Shown here: positions 55,732 through 62,698 of the stretch, one piece after another
How positions within the stretch are numbered: the first letter of the stretch is position 1
Layout: the number at the start of each line of letters is the position of its first letter
NCBI GenBank assembly: GCA_016719855.1
Contig: JADJYH010000019.1
Location: forward strand, 1 to 64,000
Direction: 5' to 3'
DNA: 64,000 nt
DNA from: Saprospiraceae bacterium
Lineage (GTDB): Bacteria > Bacteroidota > Bacteroidia > Chitinophagales > Saprospiraceae
Program-made: the position numbers and the translations under genes
Notes under the pieces: generated by a model
Seen by the model: the letters and a program-made list of their open reading frames with translations, nothing else
Told to the model about the DNA's origin: nothing
The model's database searches: none

Positions 55732-56652
55732 GTGAATCCAGAAGAATTTCGACTTTTTTACAACCAAACCATCCACCCAGAGCTGATGCGGCTGGACAGG
55801 CAGCGGCGGCGCATGTTGCGGCTGATACTGTTTTCAGCGGCATTGTGGCTGGTAGTGGTGGTGCTGGTCACTACTTTGTCGGAGTTCCTCTTTGCTGCTG
55901 TGGCATCGCTGCCCTTCATGTTCTACATCGCGATAGTAGGGGCGAGGGTGAGGCGGTTCACAGCGGACTTCAAGCCGAAGGTCGTCCGGCTGGTGCTCGA
56001 TTTTATTGACGATGGGGCACTGTTTGGCGATTTGAAATATGATGCGAAGCGCAAAATCCCCATTGACAAATTTTTGCGCAGCCAACTTTTCATCACCCGA
56101 CCGGCGGTGTACGATGCCGAGGATTTCATCGAGGGGCGCATTGGCGACGTGGAGTTTGAAATGTGCGAGCTGAAGGTGGAGGAGTTTTCGAGGGTGCGGC
56201 AGCGGCTGGACTCGGTGTTCCGGGGCATTTTCCTTCGGGCGAAGTTCCATTACCCAATCAAAGGGGCTGTCCTCGTGGTGCCAAGGGCACGGCTGCCCTA
56301 CCTCTCAGAAACGGTTAAAATATTTGTTCGCAATGGCGGCCAGAACATGGACGGGTTCATCAAGCATGAAAAATTCAAGGAAAGGTACATTACATACGGC
56401 TCTCGCAACACGAAGGTCGCTGACCTGCTCACCGAGGAACTGATGGGGTTTATCTTGAGCTATGGCAAAAAACAGGGTGAGCTTTGCCTCTCCATTTTAC
56501 AAGAAAACTGCTATGTCGGCATCTGGAACGACAAGGACATCCTGGAGCCGAAAATATTCCAGTCAAATGTGAGCTTTGAACTGGTACGGGAATTTTACGA
56601 TGATATCTACGTAGCGCTGTACGTGGTGATGGCGCTGGATAGGAGCCATTGA
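55732..56652 (+). CDS. DUF3137-type membrane protein
   Basis: 306 residues from a GTG at 55732. An in-frame ATG at 55672 would add 20 residues read from the repeat. After a charged start (EEFRLFYNQTIHPELMRLDRQRR) come two close membrane helices (LILFSAALWLVVVVLVTTL, FLFAAVASLPFMFYIAIVG). A long soluble part follows with EDFIEGRIGDVEFEMCELKVEEF, ILRAKFHY-like strand and GFIKHEKFKERYITYGSRN. The family is found in many bacteria and its function is unknown. Confidence 0.7.
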   Translation: MNPEEFRLFYNQTIHPELMRLDRQRRRMLRLILFSAALWLVVVVLVTTLSEFLFAAVASLPFMFYIAIVGARVRRFTADFKPKVVRLVLDFIDDGALFGDLKYDAKRKIPIDKFLRSQLFITRPAVYDAEDFIEGRIGDVEFEMCELKVEEFSRVRQRLDSVFRGIFLRAKFHYPIKGAVLVVPRARLPYLSETVKIFVRNGGQNMDGFIKHEKFKERYITYGSRNTKVADLLTEELMGFILSYGKKQGELCLSILQENCYVGIWNDKDILEPKIFQSNVSFELVREFYDDIYVALYVVMALDRSH

Positions 56653-56671
56653 TAGTAGTAGCCGCCCACCT

Positions 56672-58069
56672 TTACTCCCCAAAAATCTCCTTCAACTTGG
56701 CAGTCAGTTGTTCGCCCCGCAGGTTTCGGGCGATGATTTTGCCGTCCTTGTCCACCAGCACCGTGTGCGGGATGGAAGAGACGCCGTAGAGGCGGGCAGC
56801 ATCGTTGCTCCAGCCCTTGAGGTCGGAGACGTGGTTCCAGACGAGGCCGTCCTTTTCGATGGCGGCGAGCCAGGGTTCACGGGTCTTGTCGAGGCTGACG
56901 CCAAGCACGTCGAAGCCTTTTTTGTGGTAATGGTTGTAAAGTTCCACCACGTGCGGGTTCTCCCGGCGGCAAGGGCCACACCAGCTCGCCCAGAAGTCCA
57001 CCAGCATCACCTTTCCCCGAAAATCGGACAGCTTCACGGGCTTGCCGTCTCGGTCGTTCATGGTGAAGTCGGGTGCCTCGCCGCCATTGATGAAGCTGGC
57101 GGAGGTTTTCAGCAACTGCGCCACTTGGCCGGCGGCCAAGGGTTCTGTTTTTTGGTATTTGTCAACGTATCGCTTGGCATAGTTGCCGAGCAGAGGGCTT
57201 TTGGCGGCTTGCAAGCCGTTAATCATGCCGCCCATCGCCAGCAGGTAGGTACGGCTGTCGGAAGGTATTTGCGCCAACAATTTGTCCATAAAATCCTTCT
57301 GAACGGCCTCTGGGAAGCCAACGCTGGAAAGCGTCTGGGTGTAGCTTTTCATTTGCTCAAAAACCCAGGGCATGTAGTTGTAGTCGGCATCTTTCCAGTC
57401 AACGAACTTGAAGTATTGCGTAGCAAAGTACTCCAGCTCCGTGAGGTCGGCGGTGCCGTGGATTTGATAGCTGACGTAGGTATTAATCGCAGCCACCTTG
57501 CCGAGGTAGGGGCTTACTTTTTTCAGGGAATCAAGGTAGTTCAGGCGGCGCTTGTCGAGGTCGCCCATTTTGAGGATGATGGTGTTCACCATGTCCACAT
57601 TGCCTTGGCGGTCGGCCGCTTGCAGTTGCTGCAGCATCGTGCTGAACTCGTTTTTGTGGGTGTTCAGCTTGGCTTTTACCACTTCGTAATTTCTGTTGAG
57701 GTCGGAGTCCGGCAATTGTGCGCCTTGGAACTGTGCGCAGGAGCCGTTCAGCGTCAGGCTGCTCTCAGAGCCGAGAATGATGGGCTTCATGTTCGCAGCA
57801 TCCAGCCCGACGTAGTAAAATCGGGGTGAGGTGGCGGGCATCTTGAAGCGATAGGTCGCCCAATCCGTGGTCGGGGCGGCGCTTGCTTTTTTGAAACTGA
57901 TGCCGTTGAACTCGTACAGATAGATGGAGTCAATGCGGTCACAGGCATTCACGTTGCAGGTGAGCACCACTTCTTTTTCCGCCTTTCCCGAAGGGACAAG
58001 CGGCGAAATGAAAGAGAGGCTAACCGTAGCGAGCAGTGCAGCGAAAAATGGAAGCGCCAAGGATTTCAT
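56672..58069 (-). CDS. TlpA-like thiol:disulfide oxidoreductase with DUF4369-like N-terminus
   Basis: 465 residues from the ATG at 58069, where the signal peptide starts (LALPFFAALLATVSLSF); 13 codons further up are open but unlikely. Residues ~30-110 are a DUF4369-like beta domain, then ~200 helical residues. The C-terminal ~140 form the thioredoxin/redoxin domain: GEAPDFTMNDRDGKPVKLSDF, DFWASWCGPCRRENPH (active CxxC) and VSSIPHTVLVDKDGKIIARNL with cis-Pro. It works in the periplasm on disulfides. A strong promoter lies at 58128-58158. Confidence 0.88.
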   Translation of the reverse strand: MKSLALPFFAALLATVSLSFISPLVPSGKAEKEVVLTCNVNACDRIDSIYLYEFNGISFKKASAAPTTDWATYRFKMPATSPRFYYVGLDAANMKPIILGSESSLTLNGSCAQFQGAQLPDSDLNRNYEVVKAKLNTHKNEFSTMLQQLQAADRQGNVDMVNTIILKMGDLDKRRLNYLDSLKKVSPYLGKVAAINTYVSYQIHGTADLTELEYFATQYFKFVDWKDADYNYMPWVFEQMKSYTQTLSSVGFPEAVQKDFMDKLLAQIPSDSRTYLLAMGGMINGLQAAKSPLLGNYAKRYVDKYQKTEPLAAGQVAQLLKTSASFINGGEAPDFTMNDRDGKPVKLSDFRGKVMLVDFWASWCGPCRRENPHVVELYNHYHKKGFDVLGVSLDKTREPWLAAIEKDGLVWNHVSDLKGWSNDAARLYGVSSIPHTVLVDKDGKIIARNLRGEQLTAKLKEIFGE

Positions 58070-58127
58070 GGATGAAAATTTTTGAGTAAAAATGGACTGT
58101 GCCTTCAAGGCAGGTTAAAAATGCCAG

Positions 58128-58158
58128 CAAAATTAGGGGAAATCTGATTGGTAAACAA
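58128..58158 (-). promoter_or_regulatory. Promoter of the TlpA-like gene
   Basis: Minus strand: a -33 TTG (58158-58156), a 20-base spacer and the -7 box TAATTTTG (58135-58128). This is an exact Bacteroidota-type promoter 58 bases before the ATG. The palindromic element starts 12 bases upstream of the -33. Confidence 0.65.
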
Positions 58159-58169
58159 TTCCAGTTCAA

Positions 58170-58242
58170 CAGTTCGGCAGGGACAGTTGGCAGTCAGTGC
58201 CGTGGAATCAGGTTCTGACTGCCAACTGCCCCTGCCGAACTG
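58170..58242. repeat. Palindromic spacer element, heptad word AACTGCC
   Basis: Two 28-base arms (58170-58197 and 58215-58242) differ at one base. The loop (58198-58214) holds the core CCGTGGAATCAG. It lies between the ABC-ATPase stop (58249) and the promoter of the TlpA-like gene. Confidence 0.92.
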
Positions 58243-58248
58243 CCAACT

Positions 58249-58908
58249 TCAATTCACCATCCTGCCGCCCTTCAGCTTCAAAACCCGTTGTGTTTTTGCC
58301 GCCAGCTCGTGGTCGTGAGTCACGAGCACGAGGGTCGTGCCAGCCTCCCGGTTCAGTTCAAAGAGCAGCCGCTCCACCACGTCGTGGGTTTCGGGGTCAA
58401 GGTTGCCGGTAGGCTCGTCGGCGAAGAGTATCTTGGGACTGTTCGAGAAGGCACGGGCCAGTGCCACCCGCTGTTGTTCGCCGCCCGAAAGCTGCGCCGG
58501 GTAGTGGTGGTGGCGGTCGGCGAGGCCCACCCGTTCGAGCAGTTCCATCGCCTTTTTGGCAGCGCCTTTTTGTCCTTGAAGTTCCATTGGCACCATCACG
58601 TTTTCTAGTGCGGTGAGCGTTGGTATGAGCTGGAAATTCTGGAAAACAAAGCCCACATACTGGCTCCGCACCGCTGCCCGCTCGTCCTCATCTAAGTCGT
58701 CGAGGCGGATGCCGTTGAGCGTAACCGAGCCGTGGCTAGAGCGGTCGAGACCGGCGCAGAGGCCGAGCAGGGTCGTCTTGCCGCTGCCGGATGGCCCAAC
58801 GATGGCGAAGGTTTGCCCAGCTTCCAGCTTGAAACTGACGTCTTCGAGGACGGTCAATGATTTGCTGCCGGAATTGTAGGTTTTGGTGAGTTGTTGGACT
58901 TCGAGCAT
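58249..58908 (-). CDS. LolD/MacB-type ABC transporter ATP-binding protein
   Basis: 219 residues from the ATG at 58908 (MLEVQQLTKTYNSG). Walker A is GPSGSGKTTLL, the Q-loop VFQNFQLIPTLTALENV, the signature LSGGEQQRVALARA, Walker B ILFADEPTGNLDPET and the His switch LVTHDHELA. The build is that of LolD, FtsE and MacB, which drive permeases handling lipoproteins, division or export. No permease gene adjoins, so its partner is elsewhere. Confidence 0.92.
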   Translation of the reverse strand: MLEVQQLTKTYNSGSKSLTVLEDVSFKLEAGQTFAIVGPSGSGKTTLLGLCAGLDRSSHGSVTLNGIRLDDLDEDERAAVRSQYVGFVFQNFQLIPTLTALENVMVPMELQGQKGAAKKAMELLERVGLADRHHHYPAQLSGGEQQRVALARAFSNSPKILFADEPTGNLDPETHDVVERLLFELNREAGTTLVLVTHDHELAAKTQRVLKLKGGRMVN

Positions 58909-59089
58909 TTTTTGCAATTTTAAAAGAAAGAAAACAGGCAAGTGCGCCGCAAGTTCGATATGGCGGTAAAAATAGGATGGCTGGCTAGGATTGTTAAGAT
59001 GGTTTGATGGTTGACACCAACTTTCGTTCGTCAGGAATCCACGATAACGACCCTGGATTGCATGACGACAAAGGCTGTTTTTGCCAAAA

Positions 59090-59458
59090 TTATTTTTTAA
59101 AAATAAAATACACCGCCAGCACCAGGCAGGCAAAGCCTGCGAGGTGGTTCCATTTGAAAGTCTCTGTTTTGAACAACGTCAGGGAAAACACCGTGAACAC
59201 CACCAGCGTGATGACCTCCTGAATCACTTTTAGTTCCATGAGCGAAAATGGGCCGCCGTTCAGCTTGTAGCCGATGCGGTTGGCGGGCACCATGAGGCAG
59301 TACTCGAAGAAGGCGATGCCCCAACTGATGAGGATGATGGACAGCAGGCCAAGGTTCTCCGTGAACTTCATTTCCTTGAACTTGAGGTGGCCGTACCAAG
59401 CGAAGGTCATGAAAGTGTTGGAAAGGACGAGCAACAAAATCGTCTGGAAAGCTTTCAT
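59090..59458 (-). CDS. DMT-like DUF486 membrane protein
   Basis: 122 residues with four membrane helices: FQTILLLVLSNTFMTFAWYG, LLSIILISWGIAFFEYCLMV, LKVIQEVITLVVFTVFSLTLF, LAGFACLVLAVYFIF. The NRIGY and FAWYGHLKF motifs are typical of DUF486 proteins, related to small multidrug-type transporters. Substrate unknown. It has its own TACTTTTG promoter box. Confidence 0.88.
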   Translation of the reverse strand: MKAFQTILLLVLSNTFMTFAWYGHLKFKEMKFTENLGLLSIILISWGIAFFEYCLMVPANRIGYKLNGGPFSLMELKVIQEVITLVVFTVFSLTLFKTETFKWNHLAGFACLVLAVYFIFKK

Positions 59459-59481
59459 TGGAATCAGTTTTGCTTTGGTGG

Positions 59482-59489
59482 CAAAAGTA
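59482..59489 (-). promoter_or_regulatory. -7 promoter box TACTTTTG of the DUF486 gene
   Basis: TAnnTTTG match on the minus strand, 23 bases upstream of the ATG at 59458. Confidence 0.45.
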
Positions 59490-59526
59490 CATTTTCATGC
59501 CCTCCATTTTCAGCAGGATGCACTGA

Positions 59527-59559
59527 TTGGCGCAGTTTCTGACTATTTCAATATCTTCG
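59527..59559 (+). promoter_or_regulatory. Probable promoter of glgP
   Basis: TTG (59527-59529), a 22-base spacer and TATCTTCG (59552-59559), one base off the TAnnTTTG consensus, lie 67 bases before the glgP ATG. Confidence 0.4.
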
Positions 59560-59626
59560 CCTCCGCTTTTGGCTTAAAGACATTTGGTATTTCACGAAAC
59601 TAAACATATTACACTGCTTTGGCCTG

Positions 59627-61320
59627 ATGTACAGGCTGGGCAAATTCTTCATCGAAAACTACGGATTCATGAGTCAGTTCATGCCTTTTAAGCACCCATA
59701 CCCTACTGAGAAGAAATACTCGCAGAAAGTGGCCTACTTCAGCATGGAGTTCGCCATTGACCAAGCGCTGAAAATATACTCTGGCGGCCTTGGCTACCTC
59801 GCTGGGTCGCACATGCGCAGCGCATTTGACCTCAAGCAAAACCTGATTGGCGTCGGCATCCTCTGGAAGTTCGGCTACTACGACCAAGTGCGCAACGGCA
59901 ATGGCGAAATGGACGTGCTGTTCCTGGAGCGCCAGTACAATTTCCTCGTGGACACAGGCATCGAGTTCAAAATCCAAGTGAACAAGCACGACATCACGGT
60001 GAAGGCTTGGTACCTGCCACCGCACGTGTTCGGTTCGGCGCCGCTGTTCTTGCTGTCCACCATCCACCCTGACAACGACTACCTGGCGCAGACCATCTGC
60101 CACCGGCTTTACTCCAACAACACCGAGGCCAAGGTGGCACAATCCATCCTGCTGGGCATGGGCGGTGCCAAGCTGCTCGACATCCTGGGCTATGATGCGG
60201 ACGTGTACCACCTCAACGAGGCCCACGCACTGCCCGCCGCATTTCACTTGTACGACAAATTTGGGGTAATGGACGAAGTGCGCAAGCACATGGTCTTCAC
60301 CACGCATACGCCGGTGGACGCTGGCAACGAGAAGCACGACATCTACCTGCTGGAGCGCATGAGCTTTTTCGGCAACGTGACGCTCTCCGAGGTGCGCCGC
60401 ATCACGGGCATCGCCGACGAGGTGTTCAGCCACTCGCTGGCTGCGCTGCGGATGGCCCGCATGGCCAACGGCGTCTCGAAAATACACGGCGAGGTGGCCC
60501 GTGAAATGTGGGGCGAATACGATAATATTTGCCCCATCTCGCACGTGACCAATGCCCAAAACCACCTCTACTGGCACGACCCCGAGCTGGACGAGGCGCT
60601 GGCCAACGGCGACGATGATGCCCTTGATGGCCGCAAGACGGAGTTGAAATGCCGCCTTTTCGATGTGGTGGCCGACCAGACCGGAAAGATTTTCCAGCCG
60701 GACGTGCTCACGCTCGTTTGGGCGAGGCGCTATGCCGGATACAAGCGGGCCGACCTCATCACCCGTGATTTGGAGCATTTTGAAAAACTGTTGAACAACA
60801 CCGAACAGCCCATCCAAATCATTTGGGCGGGCAAGCCATACCCGATGGACTACGATGCCATCGGCACGTTCAACAAACTGGCCCATATTTCCAAAAAATA
60901 CCCGAACGTGGCCGTCATTACGGGCTACGAACTTGCGCTGTCGAAAATCATGAAACAGGGCAGCGACATCTGGCTGAACAACCCCCGCATCCCCCGTGAG
61001 GCATCGGGCACCAGCGGCATGACCGCCGCCATGAACGCCTGCGTGAACCTCTCCACCTGGGACGGTTGGATACCGGAGTTCGCCAGCCACGGCCACAACT
61101 GCTTCGTGACCGAACAGGCCGATTCATCTTGGCCAGAGGGCATTCAGGACGAATTTGACCGCAAAACCTGATGTCGGTGCTGGAAGACGAGATACTGCCA
61201 ATGTACTACACCAATCGCAAGAAATGGCTCACTGTTGTGAAAAACAGCATGAAGGAAGTCGTCACCTTTTTCGACTCCGACCGCATGGCCGACGAGTACC
61301 ATAAAAAGATGTACAAGGTG
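59627..61320 (+). CDS. glgP: Alpha-glucan (glycogen) phosphorylase, short form, one frameshift and no stop of its own
   Basis: The ATG at 59627 starts a ~564-residue enzyme: VAYFSMEFAIDQALKIYSGGLGYLAGS, VYHLNEAHALPAAFHLY, LVWARRYAGYKRADLITRD and the catalytic NNPRIPREASGTSGMTAAMN. One G is missing at ~61160 (DRKT stop); the next frame continues DLMSVLEDEILPMYYTNR to RMADEYHKKMYK near 61318, where relatives end. In this sequence no stop follows. The frame stays open through a repeat-like spacer into the WG-repeat gene. The enzyme releases glucose 1-phosphate from glycogen and so feeds the phosphohexomutase at 12785. Confidence 0.88.
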
Positions 61321-61347
61321 GGGGTGAAGAAGTGTAAGTATATTTTG

Positions 61348-61411
61348 AGCTGGTTTTGGCCAGGGCCAGGCAAAGCCAATGGCCAAAAGCTAACGGCCAA
61401 AAGTATAACAT
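61348..61411. repeat. Palindromic spacer element, word GGCCAAAAG
   Basis: The left arm (61348-61368) has AGCTGGTTTTGGCCAGGGCC; the right part (61381-61403) has GGCCAAAAGCTAAC followed by a second GGCCAAAAG. The spacer has no stop in the glgP frame. Confidence 0.6.
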
Positions 61412-61506
61412 GGCACAACTGCCAAACCAGGAGGCAAGACTATGCCGCTCCATTCAATTCTCTCATTCAAAACCGCTATCTTGCCCGCTTTACTTCAAAC
61501 TCCTGC

Positions 61507-62529
61507 ATGAGGAATCCGCTATTCAAAATTCGAGAAGACGGCAAATATGGCTTTATGAACGCCATCGGCGAAGTAGTCATCGAGCCTCAGTACGTCGAGG
61601 CAGAGGATTTCTACAATGGATTCTCCAGGGTCCGGTTCAACGACCGGACGGTGGCGCTCGATAGCCAAGGGCGCTTGCTGCTGCGGCATGTTTTCCATTA
61701 TATCGGTCTTTTTGAGGAGCAATTGGCCAAGGTGCAACTGGTGCAAAAATGGGGCTACATGGACGAGCGTGGCCGATTGGCCATCCCCATCCAGTTCGAC
61801 GATGCAGGAGATTTCAGCGAGGGGTTGGCTCCCGTTTCCCTTGACGGCTACTTCGGTTTTATTGGTGCCGACGGCCATTTTGCGATAGCACCAAAATTCG
61901 ATTGGGCGGGTGAGTTCCAAAGCGGGCTGGCACCAGTCACCGAGGGCGATTCGGCTGGATACATCAATCGCAGTGGCGAGTTTGCTATTGACCCGCTGTT
62001 CGATGAGTGCCAATCGTTCCAGGGCGATGTAGCCGTGGTGGTGCGCCAAGGCCGCTGGGGGCTGGTGGACAAAACGGGCAAGCTGCTCCTGAAACCCCAG
62101 TTCGACCTCATTGAGGACTATTCCAATGGCGAATTTTTCGACGGCATGGCCGTGGCGGTGCAAGGCGGCAAGTACGGCTTCGTGAACACGGCTGGCGAGG
62201 TGGTCGTGCCGCCACAGTACGACTTCGCTGGCGACTTTGGCGAGGGCCTAGCACTGGTGGAAGACAAGGGAAAGTTTGGTTTTATTGACAAAATAGGCAC
62301 CCAGGCTATCAAGCCCGGCTTCGCCGATGCGGGTGTGTTCTCTGAGGGCATGGCACAGGTCAAGTACCACCACGACCAATGGGGATTCATGGACACCACG
62401 GGCAGGCTGGTCATACAGCCCATGTTCGACGCCGTGCTGCCATTTCGGGATGGACTGGCTTGGGTCAGCATCGGCGGTAAATGGGGGTACGTGAATGGAT
62501 GGGGGGATTGGGTTTGGCGGGAGAAGTAG
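61507..62529 (+). CDS. WG-repeat (KWG) protein
   Basis: 340 residues from the ATG at 61507 (MRNPLFKIREDGKYGFMNAIG). About eight repeats of ~40 residues, each of the form K-x-G-F/Y-x-D-x-x-G-x-x-x-I-x-P-x-F-D-x-A-x-x-F-x-x-G-x-A, for example WGYMDERGRLAIPIQFDDAG, KFGFIDKIGTQAIKPGF and WGFMDTTGRLVIQPMFD. They form beta-hairpin arrays used in binding. No signal peptide. The frame is open upstream into glgP, so a fused product is possible in this sequence. No regulatory site is seen in front. Confidence 0.8.
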   Translation: MRNPLFKIREDGKYGFMNAIGEVVIEPQYVEAEDFYNGFSRVRFNDRTVALDSQGRLLLRHVFHYIGLFEEQLAKVQLVQKWGYMDERGRLAIPIQFDDAGDFSEGLAPVSLDGYFGFIGADGHFAIAPKFDWAGEFQSGLAPVTEGDSAGYINRSGEFAIDPLFDECQSFQGDVAVVVRQGRWGLVDKTGKLLLKPQFDLIEDYSNGEFFDGMAVAVQGGKYGFVNTAGEVVVPPQYDFAGDFGEGLALVEDKGKFGFIDKIGTQAIKPGFADAGVFSEGMAQVKYHHDQWGFMDTTGRLVIQPMFDAVLPFRDGLAWVSIGGKWGYVNGWGDWVWREK

Positions 62530-62673
62530 CGAAGCGCACTATGATTGCTGAGTTTTGGGACCAAACTTGGGCTTGATGACGAGACCTATTCCCGTAAACG
62601 TAACTTTCACTCAAAACTGCCCAACCAATGGGAAGCCCTCTATTGCCCCCTGATAAAATCCCCGTTTTCTGCG

Positions 62674-62681
62674 TAAGTTTG
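62674..62681 (+). promoter_or_regulatory. -7 promoter box TAAGTTTG
   Basis: TAnnTTTG match 17 bases before the GTG start at 62699, implying a very short leader. Confidence 0.4.
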
Positions 62682-62698
62682 CCCAAAACTACCCCTTC

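Noticed and set aside
54670..55776. A 368-residue minus-strand open frame over the SDR gene
   Set aside because: It is antisense to an SDR gene with clear motifs and is rich in Ser/Arg/Pro of the kind produced by reading a coding strand backwards.
59609..61096. A 495-residue minus-strand open frame over glgP
   Set aside because: Antisense shadow of the phosphorylase; Val/His-rich with no recognisable domain.
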